Shown here one piece after another: positions 13,795-21,981 of a stretch of DNA of 64,000 nucleotides (positions are counted from its first letter, which is position 1; each line of letters opens with the position of its first letter). A model generated the notes under the pieces. The model made no database searches, had not been told where the DNA came from, and was given only the letters and a program-made list of their open reading frames with translations. Source of the DNA: Arenimonas maotaiensis (GTDB taxonomy: Bacteria > Pseudomonadota > Gammaproteobacteria > Xanthomonadales > Xanthomonadaceae); assembly GCF_014638745.1 (NCBI RefSeq), contig NZ_BMFO01000003.1:62001-126000 (forward strand), in the 5' to 3' direction. The position numbers and the translations under genes were made by a program.

Positions 13795-13998
13795 TTACTT
13801 GAAGTGGCTGCCGGCAGGCACGCCGAACAGCTTGAACAGCCACGCGGCCGGACAGAAGCCGGTCAGGCTGGCCTGGAACAGGTTCAGACCGATGAACACG
13901 GTGAACCAGACGAAGTTGGGGTGCACATAGTGGGTCAGCAGCAGGCTGATCAGGATCATGACACCGGCGAAAGCCATCACGGCACGGTCGAGATTCAT
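13795..13998 (-). CDS. DUF2892 small inner-membrane protein
   Basis: A 67-residue protein with two transmembrane segments (about 5-22 and 28-46) and the CPAAWLFKLFGV motif typical of DUF2892, the membrane part found attached to rhodanese in YgaP-type proteins. A strong AAAGGAG ribosome site precedes the ATG. Its place between sulfide:quinone oxidoreductase and the RND adaptor, and with a rhodanese in the divergent operon, suggests a part in sulfane-sulfur handling. This role is inferred from context. Confidence 0.85.
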   Translation of the reverse strand: MNLDRAVMAFAGVMILISLLLTHYVHPNFVWFTVFIGLNLFQASLTGFCPAAWLFKLFGVPAGSHFK

Positions 13999-14051
13999 GG
14001 CAAAACTCCTTTCGGTTGGTTACGGATTGAGGTATCGGTTGCGGATCGGAT

Positions 14052-15323
14052 TCATTTCAGGCGTTCGATGCCGAGCGCGCTCAGCACGTGCTTTTCGTAG
14101 ATCGGCTCGGAGGTGCCGTTGCGCATCTTGTACAGGAAGTACTTCTCGAACGCGATTTTGGCGTAATGCACCCACTTGCCCATCTTGGTCCAGGTCACGT
14201 TGCGCGGCGGGATCTGCGGCAGCGCCACGAACGCGGCGCCGGTGTCGCCCATGTCGGCCAGGCAGACCGCGTTCCAGGTGCCTTCGAAATCGGCCGGCTT
14301 GCCGGCCAGTTCGGCGGCGATGTTCTCGACGATGGTGGTCACCATCGATTCGATCATGAAGCCGGTCTTCGGCGCGCCGGTCGCCACCGGGGTTGCCTCC
14401 ACCGGCGGGATGGCGACGCAAACGCCGGCCGCGAAGATCTCGGGGTACTTGGTGGAGCGCATGTGCTTGTCGGTCAGCACGAAGCCGCGCGGGTTGCACA
14501 GGCCCTCGACCGCGGCCACGGCATCGACGCCCTTGAACGCCGGCAGCAGCATGGCGAACTTGAACGGCACGTCGTGCGTCTTCTTCTCGGCACCGGCGTC
14601 GTCGCATTCGCTGACGTGCATCACACCGGCTTCGACACCGGCGACCTTGGCGTTGACCAGCCACTTGATGTGGCGTTGGCGCATCTCGCTTTCCATCAGG
14701 CCCTTGGAATCGCCCACGCCGCCCAGGCCCATGTGGCCGATATAGGGTTCGCTGGACACGAAGGTCATCGGAACCTTGTCGCGCAGCTTGCGTTTGCGCA
14801 AGTCGGCGTCGAGGATCATGATGAATTCATAGGCCGGACCGAAGCAGCTGGCGCCCTGCACCGCGCCGATCACGATCGGACCCGGATTCTTCAGGAATTC
14901 CTGGTAACGCTCCCAGGCCAGGGCCGCGTGCGGTGTGGTGCACACCGACTGGGTGAAGCCGTCGTGCGGACCGGTGCCGGCCACTTCTTCGAAGGCCAGG
15001 CGCGGGCCGGTGCAGATCAGCAGGTAGTCATATTCGTGCACATCGCCTTGGCCGGTGGCCACGGTCTTTGCCGCGGCGTCGATGCGCTCGATGCGGCGCG
15101 GCACGAAACGGATGTTCTTCTTGGCCAGATGCTCGTTGGCGTCCAGGGTAATCTGGTCCGGCTGGCGCCAGCCGACCGCCAGCCACGGGTTGGAGGGGGT
15201 GAAGCTGAAGCGTGGACCGTCACCGAATACGGTGATTTCCGCGCCGTCGCCCAATTTGTGACGCAGTTCATAGGCGGCGCTCATGCCGGCCAAGCCGGCA
15301 CCCATCACGATGATCCGCTTCAT
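14052..15323 (-). CDS. sqr: Sulfide:quinone oxidoreductase, Acidithiobacillus ferrooxidans type
   Basis: A 423-residue FAD protein that oxidises hydrogen sulfide and passes electrons to the quinone pool, giving polysulfide or persulfide. It has the N-terminal dinucleotide motif MGAGLAGM, ICTGPRLAFEEV, and the three redox cysteines expected from the A. ferrooxidans enzyme: Cys128 (VCTTPH), Cys160 (GASCFGPAYE) and Cys354 (NAVCLADMGD). The stretches SEPYIGHMGLGGVGDSKG and GAPKTGFMIESMV are also diagnostic. The C-terminal amphipathic helices would dock it on the cytoplasmic membrane. The ATG at 15323 begins at the FAD-binding strand and follows GAGAGGG. It heads the minus-strand operon and is divergent from the ArsR repressor. 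Confidence 0.92.
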   Translation of the reverse strand: MKRIIVMGAGLAGMSAAYELRHKLGDGAEITVFGDGPRFSFTPSNPWLAVGWRQPDQITLDANEHLAKKNIRFVPRRIERIDAAAKTVATGQGDVHEYDYLLICTGPRLAFEEVAGTGPHDGFTQSVCTTPHAALAWERYQEFLKNPGPIVIGAVQGASCFGPAYEFIMILDADLRKRKLRDKVPMTFVSSEPYIGHMGLGGVGDSKGLMESEMRQRHIKWLVNAKVAGVEAGVMHVSECDDAGAEKKTHDVPFKFAMLLPAFKGVDAVAAVEGLCNPRGFVLTDKHMRSTKYPEIFAAGVCVAIPPVEATPVATGAPKTGFMIESMVTTIVENIAAELAGKPADFEGTWNAVCLADMGDTGAAFVALPQIPPRNVTWTKMGKWVHYAKIAFEKYFLYKMRNGTSEPIYEKHVLSALGIERLK

Positions 15324-15370
15324 TTGCTGTCCCTCTCCGCCGTGTCCGGCCGTTTGAATTAAAGGCATGA

Positions 15371-15390
15371 TAATTAGATATTGCTAATTT
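15371..15390. promoter_or_regulatory. AT-rich palindrome, candidate operator of the sulfide-responsive repressor
   Basis: TAATTAG and CTAATTT flank ATATTG in the gap between the divergent sqr and arsR genes. It is the only clear palindrome there and resembles the AT-rich operators of BigR-type repressors. TTGCTA (15381-15386) inside it, with TGTAAA (15404-15409) 17 bp on, could be the arsR promoter, so binding would block it. Confidence 0.6.
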
Positions 15391-15417
15391 AGTCAAGCTT
15401 ATTGTAAAATGCCTCCG

Positions 15418-15771
15418 ATGAACACTCTAAACCCCACTTTCGCCGGCGACGCCATGGCCGCCCAAGCCGATGCCGCCGCCGACCTGCTGAAAGCCCTCGC
15501 CAATCCGCAACGGCTGCGCATCCTGTGCCTGCTGATCGAAGGCGAACGCAACGTGTCGCAGATCAATGAACAGGTGCAGGTCAGCCAATCGGCGCTGTCG
15601 CAGCATCTGGCGGTATTGCGCGAGAAAGGCTTGGTCGATACCCGCAAGCAGTCGCAGGCCGTGTTCTACCGCGTGGCCGAGGGGCCGGTGCACCGGATCA
15701 TCCAGACCTTGCACGATATCTATTGCCCGGTCGGCATCGATGCCGAACCGGCGTCGCTCTGCGGTTCATGA
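15418..15771 (+). CDS. ArsR-family repressor of BigR/SqrR type (persulfide sensor)
   Basis: A winged-helix regulator of about 117 residues. The recognition region reads VSQSALSQHLAVLREKGLV. Two cysteines, Cys37 (LRILCLL) and Cys103 (DIYCPVG), are 66 residues apart, the same spacing as in BigR and SqrR, where they form a tetrasulfide link on exposure to persulfide and release DNA. Metal-binding ArsR motifs such as ELCVCD are absent. The ATG at 15418 is preferred because a predicted promoter puts transcription start at about 15416, implying a leaderless mRNA; an ATG at 15409 is the alternative. The stop codon overlaps the start of the rhodanese gene. Confidence 0.88.
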   Translation: MNTLNPTFAGDAMAAQADAAADLLKALANPQRLRILCLLIEGERNVSQINEQVQVSQSALSQHLAVLREKGLVDTRKQSQAVFYRVAEGPVHRIIQTLHDIYCPVGIDAEPASLCGS

Positions 15772-16118
15772 ACATGTTCTCCATCTTCAAGAGGTTGTTC
15801 GCCATGTCCAAATCCGTCTCCGTCAACGAAGCCGCCGAACGCGTAAAAACCGGCGCGGTGCTGGTCGATGTCCGTGAAATCGAGGAATTCCGCGCGGTAT
15901 CGGCGCCGGGCGCGGTCAACGTGCCGTTGTCGCTGATCCAGAAACTCGGCAAGGACGCCTACCGCAACCTCGGCGTCGATCCCGACCAATCCGATCTGCT
16001 GGTGATCTGCCGCAGCGGCGGCCGTAGCGGCATGGCCTGCGGCGGCCTGGGCGACAACGCCATCAACGTCGACGGCGGCATGCTGGCCTGGGAAGCCGCC
16101 GGCCTGCCGACGCGCTGA
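15768..16118 (+). CDS. Single-domain rhodanese sulfurtransferase
   Basis: A rhodanese of 116 residues with VLVDVREIEEF, GAVNVPLS and the active-site loop CRSGGRS (Cys81), followed by NVDGGMLAWEAAGLP. It moves sulfane sulfur to acceptors such as thiols or cyanide and would take up persulfide made by sulfide:quinone oxidoreductase. The ATG at 15768 overlaps the arsR stop as ATGA, which suggests coupling; an in-frame ATG at 15804 with GAGG before it would give 104 residues. The N-terminal MFSIFKRLF could be a membrane-associating helix. Confidence 0.88.
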   Translation: MNMFSIFKRLFAMSKSVSVNEAAERVKTGAVLVDVREIEEFRAVSAPGAVNVPLSLIQKLGKDAYRNLGVDPDQSDLLVICRSGGRSGMACGGLGDNAINVDGGMLAWEAAGLPTR

Positions 16119-16142
16119 ACCGAAACCCCTCGACCGGCCGGC

Positions 16143-16184
16143 TTGAGTACGATCAAGCCGATTGGTGATGTCACGGACTAGACT
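16143..16184 (+). promoter_or_regulatory. FNR/Anr-type site and -10 element before the copper receptor operon
   Basis: TTGAGTACGATCAA (16143-16156) differs by one base from the FNR consensus TTGAT-N4-ATCAA. TAGACT (16179-16184) is a fair -10. With transcription starting near 16191 the site centre falls at -41.5, the standard class II activator position. The site sits within a wider inverted repeat, CGGCTTGA / TCAAGCCG. Regulation by oxygen limitation is inferred. Confidence 0.5.
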
Positions 16185-16191
16185 GTCCACC

Positions 16192-16575
16192 GTGAACCGC
16201 TTGCGCAAACCGATGCCCCTGATCCGTGCCATGGCGCTTTTCACGGCGCTGTTGTTGGCCTGCGCGCCGGGCATCAGCCGTCTGCTCGCGCACGCGGGCG
16301 AATCCAACGGCTGGGTCGAGCTGTGCACCAGCGAGGGCCTGCGTTGGGTGGCTCTGGCCGCCGATGAAGCACAAACGCCGGCCGATCCGTCACATCATGC
16401 CGATGCCGACTGCGGTTACTGTCCGCTGTCGACCGGCACTGCACCGCCGCCGCCCTTGCCGGTTGCGGCTTTGGTCCATCCCGATGATTCCCGGCCAGCG
16501 ATTGCCTATCGTGCGCCGACTTCATCGCGCACGCCGCAATCAAGCTTAGGCTCGCGCGGTCCGCCCACTGCCTGA
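16192..16575 (+). CDS. DUF2946 family protein, copper-associated
   Basis: A protein of about 127 residues: a basic then hydrophobic export signal, the DUF2946 motif ELCTSEGLRWV, a His/Cys cluster (HHADADCGYC) and a proline-rich segment. Members are often encoded beside copper receptors and copper-handling genes, and the CxxC/His cluster would suit metal binding in the periplasm. The GTG at 16192 is chosen because the predicted transcript begins at about 16191 and VNRLRKP resembles family N-termini; ATG codons at 16168 and 16213 are alternatives. It lies 61 bases before the copper receptor gene. Confidence 0.75.
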   Translation: MNRLRKPMPLIRAMALFTALLLACAPGISRLLAHAGESNGWVELCTSEGLRWVALAADEAQTPADPSHHADADCGYCPLSTGTAPPPPLPVAALVHPDDSRPAIAYRAPTSSRTPQSSLGSRGPPTA

Positions 16576-16589
16576 AATCCGCCTCCGTC

Positions 16590-16615
16590 GCCGCCATCGA
16601 GATGGCGGCCGTCAT
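16590..16615 (+). terminator. Hairpin with T run inside the DUF2946-receptor operon
   Basis: GCCGCCAT and ATGGCGGC around a CGAG loop (16590-16609), with a T5 run a few bases later (16614-16619). It lies between the DUF2946 stop and the receptor start and could attenuate receptor transcription. Confidence 0.5.
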
Positions 16616-16636
16616 TTTTCGATTTCAGGAATCCCT

Positions 16637-18916
16637 ATGCGCATCTCCCCATTGGCGGCGGCCGTGGCCGCCGCCCTGTGTTTGCCCGCTCACGCCGTTA
16701 ACGGCGTGATTCCCTCCACCAAGCCGGCGGAAACGCTGGACGCCGTGCAGGTACACGGTCAACGGCCGACGCCTCTGCCGCAGGCCGGCAACCTCCCTGA
16801 TGCGGATACGCTCGCGGCCGGTACCGCACGCAGCGACGACAGCGCGGCGTTGCTCGACGGATTCGCCGGCATCGCCCTGCAGGGCGCAGGCGGCGTCTCG
16901 GCCCTGCCCAGCCTGCGCGGCCTGGGCGATGACCGCGTGCGCATCAAGATCGACGGCATGGATCTGGTCTCGGCCTGCGGCAACCACATGAACCCGCCGC
17001 TGTCCTACATCGCGCCGAGCCAAGTCGGTGAGGTGGCGGTGTTCGCCGGTATTACGCCGGTCAGCCTCGGCGGCGACAGCATCGGCGGCACCATCGCGGT
17101 CAGCTCCGAAGCGCCGCGATTCGCCGAGCCCGGTGAAGGCGTGTTGCAGACCGGCGAACTCGGCCTGCGCTACCGCAGCAACGGCGAGGCCTTCGGCGCC
17201 GATGCGGCGCTGAATCTGGCCGGCGAACGGCTGGCATTCCGCTACCAGAGCGCGTTCGCGGATGCCGGCAACTACCGCGCCGGCGCGGCGTTCAAGCCGA
17301 CCGGTGCGGCGGCCGCCGGGCGGGATATGCTGGATGGCGAAACCGTCGGCTCCAGCGCGTACCGCAGCGTCAATCACCGCATCGGACTGGCCGTACGCTT
17401 CGACGACCAGCGCCTGAGCCTGGAGTACGCCGTGCAGGACATTCCGCTGCAGGGCTTCCCGAACCAGCGCATGGACATGACCCGCAACGACAGCGAACGA
17501 CTCAATCTGGGCTATGACGGCCGCTTCGGCTGGGGCACGCTGGCGGCACGCGCCTACCGGGAGCGCACGCGGCACGCCATGCAGTTCGGCGACGACAAGC
17601 TGTTCTGGTATGGCCCGCCGGACGGCGTGCCGGGTACGATCTGCGGCACCGCGCCGGGCTGCGTGGCGGCCGGCATGCCGATGGACACCAAAGGCCGCAA
17701 CACCGGGCTAGCGCTGAAGGCAGACGTCGCGGCTTCGGGACGCAGCGTGCTACGCGCCGGCGCCGAATGGCAGCACTACCGGTTGGACGACTACTGGCTG
17801 CCATCCGGCAAGATGATGTGGCCGGATACGTTCTGGAACATCCGCAACGGCCGGCGCGATCGCTTGGCCGCATTCGCCGAGTGGGAAACGGCGTGGAACG
17901 TGCGCTGGCTGACGCAATTCGGCCTGCGCCGCGAGAACGTGCGCATGGACGCCGGCCCGGTGCAGGCCTACAACGGCCTGTTCAGCCCGATCGATGCCGC
18001 CGCTTTCAACGCCGCCGAACGCGAACGCCTGGACGCCAACCTCGACCTGACCGCCTTGGCGCGCTTCACGCCGTCATCGGCGCACAGCGTGGAGTTCGGC
18101 TTGGCGCGCAAGACCCGTTCGCCCAATCTGTATGAACGCTACGCCTGGTCCGCGCACGGCATGGCGATGCGCATGGTCAACCTGGCCGGCGACGGCAACG
18201 GCTATGTCGGCAACCTGGCGTTGCGGCCGGAAACCGCGCACACGGCCAGCGTGAGCGCGCGCTGGCAAGGCGCCGGCGAAGACGGCTGGCAGCTGACGCT
18301 GACACCGTACCTGACGCATGTCGATAATTACATCGACGCCGAACGCTGCATGTCGGCCACGCCGTACGGCATGTCCTGCACGGCGCAGAACCTGAGCCGC
18401 GAGAGCGGATTCGTCTATCTGCGTTTCGTCAACGCGCAGGCGCGGCTGACGGGCATCGACGCCCAAGCCGAACTGCCGCTGACACGCTCGACGCGTTTCG
18501 GCGAATATCGGCTGCGCGCAGTGATGAGCGCGGCGCACGCCGAAAACCGCGACACCAATGACGGCCTGTACAACCAGATGCCGATGAACGCCAAGCTGGC
18601 GTTGCAGCGCCGACAGGGCCGTTGGACACAGACGCTGGAAGCCGAACTGGTGGACGCCAAGACCGACGTATCAGCCACGCGCAATGAACTGCGCACGGCG
18701 GGCTACGGGTTATGGCATCTGCGCGGCGGCTATGAACATGGCAGCCTGCGTGTCGATCTCGGTGTCGACAACCTGTTCGACCGCTTCTACGCGCATCCGC
18801 TCGGCGGCGCGTACCTGGGCCAAGGCAAGACCATGTCGGCCGCTGATGTGCCCTGGGGCGTGGCGGTACCGGGCAAAGGCCGCTCGCTGTACGCGGGCTT
18901 CAGCTGGCGCTTCTGA
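16637..18916 (+). CDS. oprC: TonB-dependent copper receptor, OprC/NosA-like
   Basis: A 759-residue outer-membrane receptor. A signal peptide (about 1-20), a TonB box region (ETLDAVQV), a plug domain and a 22-strand type barrel ending in SWRF are seen. The plug has SACGNHMNPPLSYIAPS, close to the OprC/NosA signature, with Cys114 and Met118 giving CxxxM. The barrel has His313 and Met315 giving HxM. In OprC of Pseudomonas these two motifs bind copper, so copper uptake powered by TonB is the likely role. AGGA precedes the ATG. It follows the DUF2946 gene and a hairpin, and converges on aceA. Confidence 0.9.
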   Translation: MRISPLAAAVAAALCLPAHAVNGVIPSTKPAETLDAVQVHGQRPTPLPQAGNLPDADTLAAGTARSDDSAALLDGFAGIALQGAGGVSALPSLRGLGDDRVRIKIDGMDLVSACGNHMNPPLSYIAPSQVGEVAVFAGITPVSLGGDSIGGTIAVSSEAPRFAEPGEGVLQTGELGLRYRSNGEAFGADAALNLAGERLAFRYQSAFADAGNYRAGAAFKPTGAAAAGRDMLDGETVGSSAYRSVNHRIGLAVRFDDQRLSLEYAVQDIPLQGFPNQRMDMTRNDSERLNLGYDGRFGWGTLAARAYRERTRHAMQFGDDKLFWYGPPDGVPGTICGTAPGCVAAGMPMDTKGRNTGLALKADVAASGRSVLRAGAEWQHYRLDDYWLPSGKMMWPDTFWNIRNGRRDRLAAFAEWETAWNVRWLTQFGLRRENVRMDAGPVQAYNGLFSPIDAAAFNAAERERLDANLDLTALARFTPSSAHSVEFGLARKTRSPNLYERYAWSAHGMAMRMVNLAGDGNGYVGNLALRPETAHTASVSARWQGAGEDGWQLTLTPYLTHVDNYIDAERCMSATPYGMSCTAQNLSRESGFVYLRFVNAQARLTGIDAQAELPLTRSTRFGEYRLRAVMSAAHAENRDTNDGLYNQMPMNAKLALQRRQGRWTQTLEAELVDAKTDVSATRNELRTAGYGLWHLRGGYEHGSLRVDLGVDNLFDRFYAHPLGGAYLGQGKTMSAADVPWGVAVPGKGRSLYAGFSWRF

Positions 18917-18926
18917 TCGGGAACAA

Positions 18927-18954
18927 AAACGGGATGGCGCAAGCCATCCCGTTT
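18927..18954. terminator. Bidirectional terminator between the copper receptor and aceA
   Basis: AAACGGGATGGC and GCCATCCCGTTT around GCAA. Read leftward it ends in a T5 run, so it is strongest for aceA. Confidence 0.85.
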
Positions 18955-18973
18955 CCGTTGCCTGCAGCGTCAA

Positions 18974-20263
18974 TCAGGCCGCGGCGGTGAACTGCTCTTC
19001 TTCGGTCGAACCTTTCAGCGCGGTGGTCGAGCTGGTGCCGGCCTGGATGGTCTGGGTCACCGTGTCGAAATAACCGGTGCCCACTTCGCGCTGATGCTTG
19101 ACTGCGGTGAAGCCGCGCTCGGCGGCGGCGAACTCGCGCTCCTGCAGTTCCACGAACGCGCTCATCTGGCGGCGCGCGTAGCCGTGCGCCAGATCGAACA
19201 TGCCGTAGTTCAGGCTGTGGAAACCGGCCAAGGTGATGAACTGGAACTTGTATCCCATGGCGCCCAGTTCCTTCTGGAATTTGGCGATGGTGGCGTCGTC
19301 CAGGTTCTTCTTCCAGTTGAAGCTCGGCGAACAGTTGTAGGCCAGCAGTTTGCCCGGGAATTTGGCGTGGATCGCCTCGGCGAACTTGCGCGCGAATTCC
19401 AGATCCGGCTTGCCGGTCTCGCACCACACCAGATCGGCGTACGGCGCGTAGGCCAGACCGCGCGATATGGCCTGGTCGATGCCCGGCTTGGTCTTGAAGA
19501 AGCCTTCCACCGTACGTTCGCCGGTGCAGAACGGCTTGTCGTTGTCGTCGATGTCGGAGGTGATCAGATCGGCGGCTTCGGCGTCGGTGCGCGCCACCAG
19601 CAGGGTCGGCACGCCCATCACGTCGGCGGCCAGACGCGCGGCGATCAGCTTCTGCACCGCCTCTTGCGTGGGCACCAGCACCTTGCCGCCCATGTGTCCG
19701 CACTTCTTCACCGAGGCCAACTGATCCTCGAAGTGCACGCCGGCAGCGCCGGCTTCGATCATCGCCTTCATCAGCTCGAACGCGTTCAATACGCCGCCGA
19801 AACCGGCTTCGGCGTCGGCCACGATCGGCTGCAGCCAATCGATGCCGTCGTTGCCTTCGGCGTGATGCAACTGGTCGGCGCGCAGCAGGGTGTTGTTGAT
19901 GCGCTTGACCACCTGCGGCACCGAGTTGGCCGGATACAGCGACTGGTCGGGATACATTTCGCCGGCCAGATTGGCGTCGGCCGCCACCTGCCAGCCGCTG
20001 AGGTAAATCGCCTTCAGCCCGGCCTTCACCTGCTGCATGGCCTGGTTGCCGGTCAACGCGCCGAGCGCGTTGACGAAATCTTCGGTATTCAACGATGCCC
20101 ACAGCTTCTCGGCGCCGCGGCGCGCCAGCGAATGTTCAACCGGCACGGTGCCGCGCAGGCGAACCACCTCGGCGGCGGTGTAGCCGCGGGTGATGCCGGT
20201 CCAGCGGGCGTCGGTCCGCCAATGCTGTTCGAGTTGTTCGGTGCTGAGGGTCTGGGTGTTCAT
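18974..20263 (-). CDS. aceA: Isocitrate lyase
   Basis: A 429-residue enzyme that cleaves isocitrate to succinate and glyoxylate in the glyoxylate shunt. The catalytic loop KKCGHMGGK is present with Cys188, along with [30 protein letters not shown] and [13 protein letters not shown]. Length equals that of E. coli AceA. AGGAG precedes the ATG. It lies 16 bases after malate synthase in an aceB-aceA operon, and the nearby icd (35115-37340) competes for the same substrate. Confidence 0.97.
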   Translation of the reverse strand: MNTQTLSTEQLEQHWRTDARWTGITRGYTAAEVVRLRGTVPVEHSLARRGAEKLWASLNTEDFVNALGALTGNQAMQQVKAGLKAIYLSGWQVAADANLAGEMYPDQSLYPANSVPQVVKRINNTLLRADQLHHAEGNDGIDWLQPIVADAEAGFGGVLNAFELMKAMIEAGAAGVHFEDQLASVKKCGHMGGKVLVPTQEAVQKLIAARLAADVMGVPTLLVARTDAEAADLITSDIDDNDKPFCTGERTVEGFFKTKPGIDQAISRGLAYAPYADLVWCETGKPDLEFARKFAEAIHAKFPGKLLAYNCSPSFNWKKNLDDATIAKFQKELGAMGYKFQFITLAGFHSLNYGMFDLAHGYARRQMSAFVELQEREFAAAERGFTAVKHQREVGTGYFDTVTQTIQAGTSSTTALKGSTEEEQFTAAA

Positions 20264-20279
20264 GGCGTGGCTCCTGGGG

Positions 20280-21869
20280 TCAAAGGGATTCGTAGGCGGG
20301 CAGGGTGAGGAAATCGGCGAGTTCGGGCGAACGCACCAGGGTTTCGAGCAGGGCGATGGCTTCGCCGACCTTGTCGTGGCCGAGCACCGCTTCGCGTTGC
20401 AGGCGGCCCGGCAGCGCCAACAACGCGGCGTCGAACAGGCCCCAGCACAGCAGGGTGCCGTCGCTCAGATGCAGGTTTTTCTTGTGCAGCCACAGCCAGA
20501 GTTGGCTGCGGCAGATCTCGGCGGTGGCGGCGTCTTCCATCAGGCCGTGGATGGCCACGCAGCCGGTGCCCGACAGCCAGGCCGCCAGATAGCGTACGCA
20601 GACTTCCACGGTGTCGTTGAAACCCTCCGGCGTGATGCTGCCATGGCAGGGCTTCAACAGGTCGGCGGCGGCGACGTCGCCGTCCGGCATCACCTCGAGC
20701 TGGTTCGAGCCCTCGAATGCGGCGTCGAACACCGCGCGCGCCACCGGAATCAGGCCCGGATGCGCGACCCACGTACCGTCGTGGCCGAGCCCGGCTTCGC
20801 GTTGTTTGTCGGCACGCACCTTGGCCAGCGCCGTCTCGTTGGCGGCGGCGTCGCGCTTGTTGGGAATCTGCGCCGCCATGCCGCCCATGGCCAGGATGCC
20901 ACGCCGGTGGCAGGTCTGCACCAGGCGCGTGGCATAGCTGTGCAGGAAATGCCGGGTCATCGCGATCTGGCCGCGCTCCGGCAGCATGAAGCCCGGTTGG
21001 CTGTGCAAGGTCTTGATAGCCGAGAAGATGTAATCCCAGCGCCCGCAGTTCAGGCCGACGATGCGTTGGCGCAGGGCGTGGATGATTTCGTCCATGGCGA
21101 ACGCCGCCGGCAGGGTCTCGATCAGCACGGTGACCTTGCATTGCCCGGCCGGCAGGCCGAGCGCCGATTCCAGATGCGCCAGCACCGACTCGATCCATTG
21201 CGCTTCGGCGGCCGACTGCAGTTTCGGGATGTACAGGAACGGGCCGCGGCCGCGTTCGGCCAGGATGCGGGCATTGTGATAGGCGAACAGACCGAGGTCG
21301 AACAGGGTCGCCGACAGCCGCACGCCGTCGATTTCGACATGCTTCTCGTCCAGATGCAGGCCGCGCGGACGCACCATCAGCAACGCGGCATGCGCCGGCT
21401 CGAGCGCGTATTCCGGCGCATCGGCAGTTTGCCGCCAACGCAGCTCGCCGCGCACCGCCGCCTGCAGCACGCGCTGGCCGGACAGCACATTGGCCCAGGT
21501 CGGCGCGGTCGAGTCCTCGAAGTCGGCCATGAACACGTTGGCGCCAGAATTCAACGCGTTGATGACGGTCTTGGCGTCGACCGGGCCGGTGATTTCCACC
21601 CGCCGGTCGCGCAGGATGTCCGGCACCGGCGCGGCGCGCCAGTCGTCGGCGCGCAGATTTGCGGTATCCTCGGCGAAGGCGGGCAGCCGGCCCTTGTCCT
21701 GTTGGCGCTGGCGCAGCAGCGCCTGCCGGCCTGGCTCGAAGCGGTGATGCAGGTCGCGCAGGAACGCGAGGGCATCGGCATTCAGCACGGCGCTATCGCC
21801 GGCCACGGGCAAGGGCGCGTGGCGGAGGTCGGAGAAATCCGGTTCGGGCTGTTTTTGGGCGAGGGACAT
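20280..21869 (-). CDS. aceB: Malate synthase A
   Basis: A 529-residue enzyme that condenses glyoxylate with acetyl-CoA to malate, the second shunt step. Landmarks are [27 protein letters not shown], the signature from [12 protein letters not shown] to [12 protein letters not shown], and [14 protein letters not shown] near the C-terminus. AAGGAG precedes the ATG. It is first in the operon and divergent from a LysR regulator, across an AT-rich gap of 112 bp. Confidence 0.96.
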   Translation of the reverse strand: MSLAQKQPEPDFSDLRHAPLPVAGDSAVLNADALAFLRDLHHRFEPGRQALLRQRQQDKGRLPAFAEDTANLRADDWRAAPVPDILRDRRVEITGPVDAKTVINALNSGANVFMADFEDSTAPTWANVLSGQRVLQAAVRGELRWRQTADAPEYALEPAHAALLMVRPRGLHLDEKHVEIDGVRLSATLFDLGLFAYHNARILAERGRGPFLYIPKLQSAAEAQWIESVLAHLESALGLPAGQCKVTVLIETLPAAFAMDEIIHALRQRIVGLNCGRWDYIFSAIKTLHSQPGFMLPERGQIAMTRHFLHSYATRLVQTCHRRGILAMGGMAAQIPNKRDAAANETALAKVRADKQREAGLGHDGTWVAHPGLIPVARAVFDAAFEGSNQLEVMPDGDVAAADLLKPCHGSITPEGFNDTVEVCVRYLAAWLSGTGCVAIHGLMEDAATAEICRSQLWLWLHKKNLHLSDGTLLCWGLFDAALLALPGRLQREAVLGHDKVGEAIALLETLVRSPELADFLTLPAYESL

Positions 21870-21910
21870 GGCAGGGCTCCTTTGTTGAAACCCTAGACCC
21901 TCGATTGATT

Positions 21911-21926
21911 ATTTGACAAAGCAAAT
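21911..21926. promoter_or_regulatory. Candidate LysR-type binding palindrome between aceB and its regulator
   Basis: ATTTG and CAAAT flank ACAAAG, a dyad of LysR type, in the aceB-lysR gap. Read leftward, TTGTCA inside the dyad with TAGGGT 18 bp on could be the aceB promoter. Other A/T-rich half-sites lie rightward to about 21955. Confidence 0.5.
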
Positions 21927-21981
21927 ATTTCAATAAATACTATTAACCAAGATTATACAAATACCAAAAGGTAGGATAATC

